From: Neckera pumila
Lineage: Eukaryota; Streptophyta; Bryopsida; Hypnales; Neckeraceae
DNA length: 64,000 bases
Assembly (NCBI GenBank): GCA_963969595.1
Contig: OZ018412.1
Span: 16,680,501-16,744,500, forward strand
Direction of reading: 5' to 3'
In this document: one piece after another, positions 1-12,656 of the stretch
How the letters are laid out: every line of letters starts with the position of its first letter
How positions within the stretch are numbered: position 1 is the first letter of the stretch
Position numbers and translations under genes: made by a program
The notes under the pieces: generated by a model
The model's database searches: none
Told to the model about the DNA's origin: nothing
The model's input: the letters and a program-made list of their open reading frames with translations, nothing else

Positions 1-1070
1 GTTCTCCACTGATCCTGTTGAAATACAATTTGGCACCGTCTGCGTTACACTTATCACATTATGATCAACCTAATCAGCATAAAATCTTTGGCTTTAAAGG
101 CTTAAGGACAGTGGAGAGTGGCGAGCAACTGAGTACCTGATTTGTCAGGATACAACCCGGGGTGATTCTCGAATCGGTACTGCGGGGCATCCAAATCACC
201 GAACGCGGCAATTTCCTGCGCTGCGGCACGAAACTCTTGAAGCTTCATCAGGGCGAGCAGGTGGTAGGTCCCGTACGCAATCTCCTGGTCGGGGGACGCC
301 AGCAAGCCTTGCCGTTGCGCCTCTTTCACTCTTTCAATCAGCAGCTTCCAGGAGCCCTGTCTCTGCGACCACAACCCACTAATCCCCCAATTCAGCTTCG
401 CCACTCGCCATGACTCACAGAACTAATCCATCTTGGTCACACTCTAGGTCTGAACTTGGTTACGAATTGCAGGAGTTAGTACCGCGAGCTGCCGGAGGCG
501 CCGGATGTCCACCGACACCTGCTTGAACGAGCACCGCGAGAACGAAAGATGGCGTATCGGCGCCGACTTTGTGGAAGCATCCTCCCCGCGGCTATGGCCA
601 TTGCTCAGTCGATACTCCGCAGACATGGCCTGCTGCTGCTGCTGCTGCTGCTTCACAGCTGCATCTCCATCTCGGCCAGTACTCATCGATCGCCACGGAC
701 TCGGCGTCGACAACTCAGCATTGCGCTGCTTCACGGGCGCAACCGGGATTCCTCCGGAATTTGTCCTCCATGGACTTGGCGTCGACACCTCCGGCATCCC
801 ATAACTGAATGGCAGCGACTTCGAGTGCTTCAACACCCGTGGCGTCGACATAATTCGCCCATTCTCAGACACGGTTTTGTTCTTCCCATTCCCCGAACGC
901 GAATGGGTGACCGGCACTTTCTTCTGGGGCAAGTGGGGAGGGAGTTGTGGGGCACTAAGAGGAATCCGCTGCGAAGGATGCCTTACAATCGGAGCTCGGT
1001 AGGTCGAAACGCCCGAGTATTCGATCCCTGAAGCGATGATGGGCGTAAATTCTTCCGAATCTTGCTCCAT
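1..1070 (-). CDS. TRAPPC12: TRAPPC12-like TRAPP complex subunit, 5' part (partial)
   Basis: Minus-strand gene running off the left edge. Exon 1 is 1070-483 (196 codons) and exon 2 is 362-137. The junction is phase 0, joining LRQLA to RQGSWKLL, with donor GCG|GTACTA and acceptor TCGCAG. A further donor at 136 (TCAG|GTACTC) leads out of the window, and 1-136 looks intronic. The conserved part is the start of the TPR region: GSWKLLIERVKEAQ, then FRAAAQEIAAFGDLDAP and HPGLYPDKSG, which match the corresponding stretch of eukaryotic TRAPPC12 (a 'FGNLDQP...YP' type motif). In the known family this subunit belongs to a TRAPP tethering complex acting in ER-Golgi and endosomal vesicle traffic. The first ~190 residues are low-complexity, with two STPSPWR repeats and a 7-Gln run coded by a CAG tract (CTG on plus, about 630-652). 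The ATG at 1070 is the first in frame. The family call is fairly sure; the 3' part cannot be judged. Confidence 0.8.
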
Positions 1071-2180
1071 GGCGAGGCCGGTTCCAATGGATTCTCAACT
1101 ACTCTCGAAAATTCATGACCGGGTACGAATCGGGACAACCTAAACCGAAATCATTCCGCAATCCCATCTCGCCGGGCTCTTCCTATACATTACAAACTGA
1201 AAGCCCCGGCAAATTTTTGACCGAAACTGGAATTCCGACATTGCGAACACGTCCTTGTTTGAAATTTCACCCGGAATGAAGCCATTATTTCAAAAAGCGT
1301 TCGACTTTCGAGTGCCCCTTGTGGGAGCCGATTCTCCACAACTAGCCCTAAGTAAAAACTCCCATTTTTTAAACGATCCAGACCGCACAACCAAGTTAAA
1401 AAATCCTTGCATTCTTTCTCCTGTCAATCCTACGTCTTGCGCGATTATAGAACCAGAGAATCACGAAGGCGACAGCCAGATGAAGCTCGAGCGACTACTT
1501 CCAAACAGATCGTACGTGAACACCTACTGTCTCAGACTACTGCCCTCTGAGTAGAAAAAAAGTGAACACATACCCTGAAGATCAAGACGCCCCATCAGAA
1601 CCCTCGCACTAGTGATCGATCAGTCCCTCTCGAAGCAAAACCATTCCCTGCTACAGCACATCCCCTTCAAAACCCCAGTCGCTCGATTCACCATCACAAA
1701 AGGAAGCTTCCTCATAAACCCACAAACCTCAAAACAACCTTACAAAAAACCCAAACCTCGAACAGCGCGCGAGCACCCACATGTGATCCACCACCAAGGT
1801 GAGCTCCAAACCTCTCGGGCGCCACGCGAGAAAAAGTCAAGCGAGCTCCACATGCACAGCCACCTGCGTACACAAACTAGAAACACTGGAGCAAGGGATC
1901 CCAGCGGAAAGAGCAGGCGATGCGGGGTAACTATTGGCTAGCGAAGGTAGCAGCTTGCGTCGGACGGAGCAAAAGAGCAGATCACGCACCGCAGAGTACG
2001 AATCCTTGAATAGAAGGGCTCGATGCGCCGACCCCGCAACGCTCGCGGCCTGGAGTTTTCTTCTGGCAACTGATGAATGCCACACTGCGTCCACACTGCG
2101 TCCGTGGTGAGACTCGTCACCTTGCTGTTCCGTAGTCAGTAAGGTAAAAGGTCAAGAAAGCGCCGATTTACTAGTAACCC
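1071..2180. other. GC-richer upstream region of the TRAPPC12-like gene, no gene recognised
   Basis: Base composition is close to that of the gene, and several short frames are open on both strands, but none has a recognisable domain, good splice sites or a convincing start. It probably holds the promoter and 5' leader of the minus-strand TRAPPC12-like gene. A sharp change to AT-rich repeat DNA occurs near 2150. Confidence 0.4.
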
Positions 2181-2540
2181 CTAAGAGTGTTCTCCAAGAA
2201 TTCACGATTTGAGAAAAATCATCATAAAGTACTATTTGGAAGAATATTTTGGATTTCTTATGCAAATTAAAGTTGTAGAATTTGAGTTGTAGATTCCATC
2301 CATACGGTTAGATTCACCAATGCTGTCAACGATATTTATTTATAAATTTTGAAAGGGAAATTCCAAAATTTCTTCTAAATTCAATTACAAGCAAAATATT
2401 ACTCCTTTGAGTAATATCATTCTTTGAGTAAAATTGTTGGAATGGATTTGAAATGAGGTTCTCTTCATATGGTGATTTTTTGAAATTTTTGTGTTCTTTA
2501 AATCTATGACCACATTTTTTTAAATCTAGTTTTGAACTAT

Positions 2541-2662
2541 GGTATATTCGCACTTGGTGTTAAGGGTGATGTTTGCAATGTGAATCTGGTTTAGAAGTAA
2601 GTCTAAATATGTTCCTAAGACCTTCAGTAACAACACTCTTTAACACCAAGTACGAACATACC
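2541..2662. repeat. Short fold-back (inverted repeat) sequence
   Basis: The left arm contains CACTTGGTGTTAA (about 2551-2563). The right arm, read in reverse complement, contains TACTTGGTGTTAA, preceded by GTATGTTCG against GTATATTCG on the left. Arms are about 36 nt with a few mismatches, separated by about 50 nt. Probably a miniature transposon or its remnant. Confidence 0.45.
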
Positions 2663-4912
2663 TCTAGAGTCAATGCAATTTTGACTTGGTTCAACCACTT
2701 GACATACTTTCATGTAATTTTAGAAAAATATGTACTCTAGTAACACTAAATTCAATTATTAGATAGGACAATAACTTGATATAGTATCTCCACAAATTAG
2801 GATGACTTTCATCCAAGGATAATGAAAAAGAAGTAAGAGTATCAATCTTTTTGTTGTCCAGAAAATGAACGTTGGAGTGCTTAAGGATTAAGAGTTAAAA
2901 AACTAATTTGGGAAGTTTTTTTTGGAAATATTTTTCAATAAGTTTTCTTTGAAAGAAAAATGGAATTGGAATTTCTTTTTCATTATGCTTGGATGAAATA
3001 TGAATGAAATTTCTTTGAAAGAACGCCAAAGTCGTTTCATATTTTTTGGAGCATCTTGGTTATTGAAGTTGAAGTTGAAATGTCGCAAATACTAAAAATC
3101 GACAACCTTCTAAAATGTACAATATTTGTGTATTGTTGGTGCAATGTGAAAACAAAATGTACCTATGTCTTAGAGGGATTTTTAGAGCCCGAGCATGTTG
3201 TGGACATCCTACCCAATTTGTCTTCTGTACTCTATACATGCATAATCTTCATGACTATACCAATTTGTACTACTAGAATGCATTCATACCAAGGGTTAAG
3301 AGAAGCAGGGTATTGATTCTAATCTTTAAACAACGCAACCAACGGACTAAGAGTGTCCAATGGATGACTTTCCAAAATACTATAGAAATAAAAAATGCAC
3401 CTTTTGATTCAAAAATTTGATAATTTTTGAGTGACTACCTTGGTTGTAGGCAAGCATCAGCCTAAGGTTAATCTCCTTAGGCTAATTTCCAAAAGATTGG
3501 GGTATATTTTAGACAAGAATTGTCAAAATTTGCTCCTTGCAAGGAAAATGAAAAAAGAAATTGAGAAGGAAAATTCAAGCATATAGATTTTTGAAAGCCT
3601 ACTATACACAATGGTCAAGGCCAAAAAAATATGTTTCTGAAAATAAATCTTAGAATTGTGGAGATTTTATTCTCAATTTTTAATGAATTGGCAAAATACA
3701 AATTTTCCTATTTTTACAGCATCTATCAAATGACATTTATTTTCCAACTTTAATTCATTACTTGGCATGGAATGCCAACCCAAAGCACCAGGGATTGTGC
3801 TATGAAAATGAATGGGAAACATTTTAGAACCTTTGAATGCACCAAAGAAAGATTAGGGTGTTGAATTTGAAAGAAAAAAAAATTTGCGGCCTTATTTGAT
3901 ATGGGTTAGCTAACTTTAACTCCTCTTGGAATGGATATTTTTTGCACGACACAAAATGTGTATTTTACACTTGCATCCTACATCATGTTTGTTATATACC
4001 TATCCAATTCAAAAGTAGAAGAGGAATTTTGCACCTGTTGTTTGTCTAACTCATAAAACTTTAGGCAACAGAATTTTTGATTGGAGCAATGAATCAGATA
4101 AAAAAGTTAAATTCACATGGACTCATGAAGAAGGTACATGTCCACACTATATGTCAAAAATTTTGAAAGAGACATTTGAAAATTACTTTATAGAAACCTA
4201 CCCTAACTCCCAATTATTTGTTGAATAGACACTTGGTCCTTTAAGTATTAACAACAATTTAAAATACAATTCATGTGAAAGTAAATATTCCCCCAAAGGT
4301 TGAGAGTTAGTCTACACAAAGAAAGAAAAATATACAACTCTCAATAGGTGAATGAGTAATAAAAAGCTCCCCTTCTCCTCTAGGAGTTCATCTTTCAAGT
4401 TTTTTCTAGTAAAATGTACGTATCTCAAAACTTGAACACATTTGTGATTTTGTTTTAAAATTTAGCTAAAAGTTCGTAAATAAAAATTCAAGAAAAAAAA
4501 ATATCATTTTTTTTTTCTCATTGTCCAACTTGCCCATGCTTGAAAATAAAAGACTAAAATGAAACATAACTTTGAAACCACGAATTAAAATTCTATGAAA
4601 TTTGATTGTATTTATAATAATCCTTATGTGCATCTATGCATGAAATTTCAATTGTAGGATCAAAAAATTAGAATTGTAATTGTCTACATGAAATTGGTAA
4701 AGTCCCAAACCCTCACTATTTCCTTTCAACATTTAATTATTCTGAAGATTAGAATTATTTGGGTGTAAATTACAACCTTCATGAGTTTTGAATATTAGCC
4801 ATCTACCTTGTCATACTACATTGGATCAAAGTGAAGACTTTCTCCCTTGGAGTAAATAGTTGAGTTGAGTTTGAAATCTTAATCTCTTGCATTTTACGTT
4901 TTTCTTTTTGAC

Positions 4913-5530
4913 TAACGGTTGGCGCTTGCTATGCTACACATTCATCATTAGAATTTTATTAGAATTTTTATGTATTAGATAAAATGCAGAACAAAAATTT
5001 CAATAAATCTTCAAATAAAAATTACTAAAATCTTTGTATAATTTTGTTTATAAGCAAGCATATATTGAAATGTACAATAGAAATTTATTGAATGATGAAT
5101 GAAATATATGCAATGGCAAATATTGTAAAAGATACACATTTATTGTAATGCATTCAAAAGTTGACTCAATTGTTACGAACAATGGCAACAATAAATTTCA
5201 AAAAACTTCATGAACAACTTAATTGTTGTGAAATCCAAAATCGCTTCAATTCAATAAATTTCTCAAATCATTTGGTAGTAGCAATAGAATTTTGAAATCA
5301 TAAAAGCTGTAACAGTGATATTACAGAGGTGATTGCAAACTACTACTCTATTTATGTAATATAACATTTGTGTAAAAATATTATTTTTATGTATGCATGA
5401 TTGAAAATATTTTTACAAAATATTAAAATTAATTATTTCAAAGACTTATTGAAATCATTCTATTTAAATATATCAAAATTTTACTAATATGTGATACAAT
5501 GAATGCGTAGCATAGCAAGCATAAGCCCCT
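4913..5530. mobile_element. Candidate miniature inverted-repeat element (~0.6 kb)
   Basis: Terminal inverted repeats share GCTTGCTATGCTAC followed by (A/G)CATTCAT, on the plus strand near 4924 and as the complement ending near 5526. The interior is AT-rich with no coding capacity. A target-site duplication could not be fixed, so the exact ends are approximate. Confidence 0.45.
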
Positions 5531-6111
5531 ATTATTAATGGTAGCATTTGTGATATTACAGAGGGAGTTATGATTTTAGTAGTATGAAGTAGTATGATGA
5601 GCATGTAACCTTATTGAAGAAGGGAAGATTAATGTCACATTTAAAACTTCATTTTCCTATAAATTGGTACAACGTATACTACAATATCTCAGTCTACACT
5701 AATTTAACTATTTTACAAAGTATATGACTTTGGTAAATTAATGTCAAATTCATCAATAGGAAAAATTAATGTAGCTAGATACAATCCTTCTTTTGTTGTG
5801 TATCAATATGTTATTGCAATGGAATTAATTTTTACTCAAAGTAGAAACCTTGCCTATACACGTCATGCTTTTTGCTTCATTTTGGGAGGCATTGCAAGCT
5901 GCCCAATCTTCCATGGTGCTTTCTACATTCATGAATTTGAATGAATTTAATATAATATGGATGGAATGACATTGAATCATCCAATTGTATATACATTCAT
6001 CCAAAATACAACATCACCTTTAAGTTAAATAGCATTTCAACAATTTCATCCATTCTAGAATGGAAAATTTAGTGGCTAAATTTTCCATCCAAACGAAATT
6101 CAAAAAATATG

Positions 6112-6136
6112 TATATATATATATATATATATATAA
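6112..6136. repeat. (TA)n microsatellite
   Basis: An uninterrupted alternating TA tract of about 24 nt in AT-rich DNA, next to the perfect 13-bp hairpin at 6060-6088. Confidence 0.8.
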
Positions 6137-7634
6137 AATAAGGTTTTACACCTTGCATTGGCAAAGTGTTCATTAGAGGTGTCCGTTCTAATAATTAAGC
6201 GACATAGATATAGTTAGCCAAAATAAATTCAGAGAGATGAAAATACAAACCAAATCTACATATAAAAAGGTCAGTCTTCTATTTTAAACTTGAGCAAGTA
6301 ATCAAAGAAGGTATTAAGAAGTAATGATTTTCATCCATACTTTTTGTTGCTTCAAGATTTCTAAACTAATGTTTCCTATAGAATCTATGACCAACTTTTT
6401 TAAAATTAATAGTTTACAATGAATTATGTTTTAGAATTTATAACATGTTGTGTGAGCAACAACATTTTAGATCCTTCTTGCAACATCTTTCATTACAATT
6501 TGTCAATCTAGTTGATTAAAATCTGCAAAGTAGCCATACAAAAGACATTGAAATGCTTATTTTGACAATTTAAAGTGTACTACCTTATATATAAAAAGAA
6601 ATTGCATTTAAATGTAAATATGAAAAATATTTTGTACTATTGACTTAATCCTATTGACTTAATCCCTAAAGCTCTATACACGCCAAATGTTTTTTTTATA
6701 TAATTTAGGCATAAAAAATGAGGTATTAGATTTTGGTGGTCTTTCTTTAATTTTATTTGGAACTAGAAAAACACACAAACTTTTAGAAATATAATTTTTA
6801 TGAAGATCCAATGACTAGAAAAAAATTATGCATTTTTTGAAATTTAGGCCCTAACTCAAGCAAGCGGGAGCCAACATCATTTTGCTTTGAAAATTTGCCT
6901 CATATTAGGAAGAAGTATGCAAATTTTCTCAAACTCTAATTTTTAATATATGTAACTCTTAAACTAGTCAAGAATAAAATTCTACAATTACAAATTCTAA
7001 AATATGAATAAATTTTGATTAATAACCTGTTTGTAGTGAGTGATGGTTTTTATTAGTGTTGTGAGTATTTATCACTTTCTAGTCCATGAATCTCCAAGGA
7101 TTAATCCTTACAACCTCAAGTATTTTTCTAAAGTCACTCTTACATGCAACACTATATTTTTTTTAATGAACAAATGGAAGAACCATTGCATTAAAACATG
7201 CAACACTATTATTGTCTTAATGTTACTGTTGTCGGTGCATTTTGGGCCCTTCCGGTGTGACATTAAAGAGGTGTGTAATTTTGTATACGGTAGTAAAAAT
7301 TACCGGTACTGTCCTAATCGCATTCGAGTTTAATGACTTTAAATAATTTCCGCAAGTGAAGCCAATGAGGCCTTAATTAATTATGCCACTCAACAACGTA
7401 TCTTTCCGTTTGACAGTGGTCTGCACTCTGTACTTCTGCAGTCTACAGTGTAGACTTTTTTTTCATTTTTATGAAGTACCAAAGTTGTGATATAAAATGT
7501 TATATTGGTGTTTCAAACTTCAACATTCATCCACATATCAAATAGAAAATATCACATTAGCACATATCACATATCCATAAGTATGTTTTCATCCATAATC
7601 TAGCAATTTCATTGTCTTTGGTGAACAACTTTGT

Positions 7635-7897
7635 CACTATAAGAAACCCTTGTTTTAGGTGACGAGTCTTAATTTTTTATGACAGATTTTAGGTGATGTC
7701 AATCTTGACAATCCTAAATTTTTATGTCAACAAAAAAGTAACATCAATGTTGACATAAAAACATTGAATTGTCAATATTGATGTTACATTGTACATTTTT
7801 ATTGACATAAAAATTTTGGGTTGTCAACATTGACATCATCTAAAAGCCGTCATAAAAAATTAGGGCTTGTCATCTAAAACAAGGGTTTCTTATAGTA
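7635..7897. mobile_element. Fold-back CACTA-type miniature element with TGT duplication
   Basis: The left end reads CACTATAAGAAACCCTTG and the right end is its complement (CAAGGGTTTCTTATAGTA). The 3-bp direct repeat TGT flanks the element (7632-7634 and 7898-7900), as expected for the CACTA (En/Spm) superfamily. Almost all of the 263 bp is self-complementary, with internal motifs such as TTTTTATGTCAA and GTCAACATTGACATCA on opposite arms, so it would fold into a long hairpin. It has no coding capacity. Confidence 0.7.
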
Positions 7898-8204
7898 TGT
7901 GGATTGGATCAAAGTGAAGAGGCTTTTCATTGACGTACAGTACCTAAGGAGGTAAGGTAAGGTAACTACACCTAAATGAGCAATTGAGCATTGTTCATGT
8001 TAATAAATTGCCTAATTCTTGGTTGGATCGAAAATTAGTCAAGCATGACATAATTTTTGCTTCAACCAAAAATTAGTCAAGCATGAACATCAAAAAAATT
8101 TACAAAATCTTGAAATTAAATCCTCAATGTTTGTTTCTTATATTTCATAATTTTGTTTGTATAGAAAGATTTGATTTGTTCTCTTTCAATTGGTGATGTC
8201 AATC

Positions 8205-8509
8205 ATTAGATGTTATTTGGGGTAGTAAAGGGTTGTTTCAGGCCCGTTCCCTAATTTGTTCCCGAAGCTAGGAAGAAATGTCGGATTGCTGACAGAACCC
8301 TAATTACCAAAAATAAAAATAAAAATAAAATCTTTTTTGCTTCTGAAATAAAGAAAAAAAGTTAAAAAAAAAGAAAAAATTCAAAAAAAGAAGAAGTGAC
8401 GTTGCCGAACTTTGGCACGTCACATTGCTGCGCTGCAGTTGCTGCAGCGCAGTGCGTTCTTTGCAGTTGGGAACTTGCAGTCCTTTGGGAGGGCCAAATC
8501 TCCTCTAAT
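8205..8509. mobile_element. Miniature element of the TA-GAGG...ATTTGG family, copy 1
   Basis: Ends are ATTAGATGTTATTTGG and, at the right, CCAAATCTCCTCTAAT. TA sits immediately outside both termini, consistent with a TA target. The interior has an oligo-A segment and the stem GCTGCGCTGCAG / CTGCAGCGCAG. Two related copies lie at 12178-12395 and 12657-12943. Confidence 0.55.
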
Positions 8510-8793
8510 GATTATGAAACATCTTATTTTGTAGGCAATAAAAACATCTTCTTGACTAAATAATTTATTGGATTTGTTTCCAAATTCAACTTTCATACTT
8601 ATCTAAAAAATTAGTTCTACAAATACAAGTTTATTGCTACTAAACAATCTCACATTTGGACTTAGTATGTTTCAATTCTACCTAAAACTCCTAAAAGACC
8701 GGGCGTATTTGAATATAGCTCTTGTTATTTTGACGAGCTCAAGTAATGAGCATAGTGGGATTTAGCTCCAATCTCCCATGTTAGCTTTTCGGA

Positions 8794-8998
8794 GTGGTTC
8801 CACCATTGTTGGGAGTAGGAAGGGCCCTACCATTTGTTCTTTCTCTTAGTGTGTTTGGTTTTTGTTTCTATCCTGGTTTTTTTTGTTTTTTTGTTTTTGT
8901 TTTTGCTCTTATCTCTTCATTTGCCAACCTTGGCTTGGCTAATGTTCCCGGATTTCTTTTTAATGCAATGGTACTTTCCTTTTGTTAAAAAGAAAAGA
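8794..8998 (+). repeat. Probable retroposon 3' tail (LINE-like remnant)
   Basis: T-rich sequence ending in an A-rich tail (AAAAAGAAAAGAAAA). Its stretch containing TTTTTGTTTTTGCTC, CTCTTCATTT and GGCTTGG is clearly related to a stretch at about 21495-21620. Two dispersed copies with poly-A tails suggest a 5'-truncated non-LTR element; no reverse transcriptase is present. Confidence 0.35.
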
Positions 8999-10336
8999 AA
9001 ATAATGAGCATAATTCCTCAAAATAAAAATAATGAGCATAATTCTTCAAATGTGTGGAATAGTTTTGATGATTGCCACCATTGAAATGAAAGAAGACTTA
9101 TGTAGATTTCCTAGCTATAAACAAGAAGATCAATAAAAAGTGCACAATTTTTGAAAAAATGCCACTGTTGATAAGATTGATGAAAGATGTTTGATTAGGT
9201 GGAACTTTGTACATACACTAAAAGTGGAATGTTGAATCCAGAATGTTCAAAAGTGATCCAAAAACTCTCATTTTTTCCACGAGTGTATACCATCTTGATT
9301 TAGGTGTGAAATTTTTCAAATCATTTTGAGGTGTGGAAAAAAGAGGTATGAGAATGTGAAGTGCTAGCCTAGAGTACCTCTTTTCTAAACCCTAAAAAAA
9401 TCACCAAAAGTCGCTCACATGACAATGTCTCAATCGGATTACACTAATAGATTCAAGGCAATTGCAAGCTAGAGTGACCCAAAAAGGATTGTCACAATCC
9501 ATATTTTTTTAGATTTACATTCATTTTTGAAGATTAAAAAAACATATGGTATGATTGTAATTAAAAGGACTCATTTATATGTTATATATTTAATATATTA
9601 CAACACTCTATAGGTGAATTAAATAACTTTTTAATATTTTCAGTGTTATGGACTATTTGGTCTTCTTTTTGAGGACTGTTACAGTCCATTAATTTTTATG
9701 AAATGATTCTTGAATTCATTCAAGAATATAAAATATCTATTTGATGTTTGAAGATTATGAAACATATGTTGTTGTAAATGGAATTGTTGTATATATTAAT
9801 AGAGCTTATATTTTATTTTTTGAAGAAAGGACTTTGGCACATCATTATTTCAGCAAAAATAGTAATGATTTTATGAGGTACATTAGACATAGTTAAAATC
9901 AACTTTACACAAATCTATCTTATCAAAATAATTGTAATAGGTATTTTAAAGAGTGGCTTAACTTTCAATAGAGTAAATTTCATTATAATTAATTCTACAA
10001 TTTATTGAAATTAATCAAAACTTTAATGTTCTTTCAAGTTTTTTCAATAAATATACAAAAGAAATTACATTTAAATTTCTTCTTCTTTTGCTTTACAACA
10101 CTATAAAGAAATTATAGAAAAAAAATCAACTAATTCAAAGGTCATATGCAAAAAATGAAATGGACTTTTATTATTGTAATTTTGCCAGGTTTGATACACT
10201 CTAGCTTGCAATTGCCCTTCAATGGAAAATACCATTTAGAGCCTCTTTGTTACTCATAGACTGTTAGTGAGGTTTAGATTTGGAATTTTTTACAAATGGA
10301 TGTAGTTGTAGAAACAATATGGTGGCCTTATAGTCC
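8999..10336. other. AT-rich DNA, nothing recognised
   Basis: No convincing coding frame, terminal repeat or structured RNA was seen on either strand. Confidence 0.4.
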
Positions 10337-10754
10337 TTTAGGGGGGTAATCCCTAAAGGACCAAACACCATTTTTTGGCAACATAGCAATTTTGGGCAGC
10401 TCACTACGAATGGAAGTTTTAATTTTTTTCTTTGAAATTTTCACACAAGATGTGCCCAAGGAGTAGCTTCAAGGCCCAACAATTTCACAACTTTTGACTT
10501 TATGGGTAAAAAGTTATTGCATGATATGTAATTTTCTGCGTTCGGCGGGCAGTCAGTCCAGGCAGCTCAAATAAATTCTTTAAAAAACACTCTTTAGAAA
10601 ATTAAAATTTAGAATTGGTTTTGTAGATTTATATATACTTGGAAAGCTTTGAATCATTCCATTTGGATTAACGAGTCAAAAGTTATGAGGATTCTTAGTT
10701 GGAATCTCTACTCTAAAATAAACTAAGAATCCTCATAACTTTAGGGGTTAAGCA
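10337..10754. mobile_element. Miniature element related to the TTAA/CCCCTAAAGG family
   Basis: The left end is TAATCCCTAAAGGACC and the right end is TTTAGGGGTTAA, mirror forms of the ends of the piggyBac-like element at 45025-49950. The left TTAA is degraded to GTAA. The right part holds a perfect 22-bp hairpin (arms 10679-10700 and 10721-10742) just inside the terminus. No coding capacity. Confidence 0.5.
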
Positions 10755-11282
10755 ATGATTCTATTAAAAATATGCATGCTGTATGGAAAGCACACATAGA
10801 AGACATTATGTACTTCATTCTTTCTATTTTGTACATTTTTGAGTTTTTTTGTAAAAAGAATTTGAGAAAAAATACATGAAAACTATGAAATATACTTATA
10901 TCAATATGCATTATTTTATCTCAACAAGTTGAAACCAATTTTGAAATTGTTCCTACAGTACAAAAATAATTTAAATAACAAAAGTTACTTCATCACCTCA
11001 AGAAAATGTAGCCTTAGGTTTAATCAACATTATCTCTTCAAATACATGCACATACGATTTTCATTCCGTTGGTCCTCAAAGCAACCTCATCAACCTTGAC
11101 ATGATGCAATGGAGGTCATGTATGTGTCTACACCTCTATCATGTTGCTATTCTAATGACTCTACGTGATTATATTTGTCACTAATTTTTTATGTCATTAT
11201 GGATCTTCAATCCTTCTATGTTTTTGTATCCATTGTATTTTTTCACATAACAAAAAGAACACTTATAGAAACAAAGATTTGT
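10755..11282. other. AT-rich DNA, nothing recognised
   Basis: No coding frame or repeat structure was identified in this stretch. Confidence 0.35.
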
Positions 11283-11660
11283 CTTCCATCATTTTTCTTC
11301 CATGACGGTTCCCATGACTGTTCTACACAATTCCAATAACCCGTGAAGAACTTCCCAGCATTGTCCCGTATTCCTAATGGCATTTTAGGTTGCTACCACA
11401 AAACTTGTACTTCTCCGTTGTTGCATCCTTTTCCGGAGGTTTTGAGGGCCTTTGCTATAAAGAAAGGTATTCTATTATTCATGTCATCTTTATTAGTTTC
11501 CGTACCAATGAACAAACCTACTCTAACCTCTTTGTGCGGATCAAATGGCACTGCGGCACCATTAGATGCAGTGGTGGGCGACACTTGCTATTGTTTTGTC
11601 CGAGTAGTTTTTGTATCCACGTATAATACTTGCTCCAAAAATGCAATGACCTCTTGGCAT
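11283..11660 (-). pseudogene. Decayed transposon-like coding fragment
   Basis: One minus-strand frame stays readable across the region apart from in-frame TAG codons. It reads EVIAFLEQVLYVDTKTTR, stop, then HKEVRVGLFIGTE, IPFFIAKALKTSGKG, GEVQVLW, stop, QPKMPLGIRDNAG and YWNCVEQSWEPSWKK. The pattern 'valine-glycine-x-phenylalanine, PF(W/F)(L/I)AK, GxVxVxWW, Wx4W' recalls a conserved tail segment in some plant transposon-encoded proteins. I cannot name the family. The TAG at the second position of the expected WW pair would be a single TGG-to-TAG change. Long dead. Confidence 0.4.
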
Positions 11661-12177
11661 TTGTGATCTTGGCTCAATTTAAATAGTCCTTAACCATTGC
11701 AGGATGAAGAAACTCTAGAACACTATGTATAATTGCTAATATGATGTAACTTCTTCAATTGTAGTTACGACAATTGTTGTTAGAGTTCTAGTATCCACAA
11801 GCCAAAATGGTGCCCTTTCCTGAGCACTTCATTATTCCATGGGAAACTCATTCAAATAATATATAAGTTTATTTATTTGTTTCACTACTTTTACAAATCT
11901 CTCTACAATGTTCAAATTAAATGCCAAATTATATGTTTTCTTTCACAATATGTACTCTTGTAATGCTTGCAATTCTTTTATATTTGCCTTTCAATAGGCA
12001 CCAATGATACTTACAAATTCTTTTTTAGAACCTAAAATCTAAAGATTCATGTCCTTTTGTTGGTTGCCACATCGTAGATCTAGCATACAGCTTGTATCAA
12101 ATACGGAAGTTATTGTTTTGCATATAAAATATAAAATGGCATAGTTGGCTCATACCAAAAAATGCATCTTATCTTAC
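11661..12177. other. AT-rich DNA, nothing recognised
   Basis: Short open frames only, without recognisable motifs. Confidence 0.35.
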
Positions 12178-12395
12178 ATTAGAGGGGATTTGGGGGTCTT
12201 GGAGGGCTGCAAGTTCCCCTGCGTTCCCAGACTGCGGGAACGTAACTGTAGCAGCTGGCTGATGTGGCACAGCAACTGCCACTTCATTTTTGAAAAAAAA
12301 TAATTCTGACACACCCATACTACCATTCATTGAATTTGGCCAGATTGGGGATGGCCTGAAACAGCCCTCCCAAGGCCTCCAAATCCCCTCTAATT
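12178..12395. mobile_element. Miniature element of the TA-GAGG...ATTTGG family, copy 2
   Basis: Left end ATTAGAGGGGATTTGGGGG; right end, as reverse complement, TAATTAGAGGGGATTTGG. A TA dinucleotide abuts GAGGGG on both sides. The interior carries a stem CGTTCCC...GGGAACG at about 12219-12242 that is also present in the next copy. About 218 bp, non-coding. Confidence 0.65.
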
Positions 12396-12656
12396 ACTAT
12401 TGAGCCCCTTAGCAAAAAGATCCTATCTCTTGAAACTTAAAGATTTTCTTGTTTGACCATTTTAATCTTTTCAACAATATGGTCAAACGACATGTCCCTT
12501 TCCCTTGATCTCTAAGCTTGTCTCTACAACCAATCGATACGGTTAGTTTATGTAAATCCCTTGTTAGGTGATAGTTTGATTGGAATGAGTTCACAAGGAT
12601 ATAGATTTTAGTAAACACACACTGAGCTCTTAGAGGTTAAGCACAGATTTGATGAC

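Larger units (their letters stand above)
2181..8204. other. AT-rich intergenic repeat DNA
   Basis: No open frame longer than about 100 codons, and none resembling a known protein. It contains several fold-back structures listed separately (2541-2662, 4913-5530, 7635-7897), a perfect 13-bp hairpin at 6060-6088 (ATGGAAAATTTAG / CTAAATTTTCCAT around TGG) and a (TA)n run at 6112-6136. The rest looks like decayed transposon sequence. Confidence 0.5.

Noticed and set aside
549..1031. 160-codon plus-strand frame opposite the TRAPPC12-like first exon, with a poly-Leu run
   Set aside because: It is the antisense shadow of the CAG repeat and of a coding exon that has good splice sites on the minus strand.
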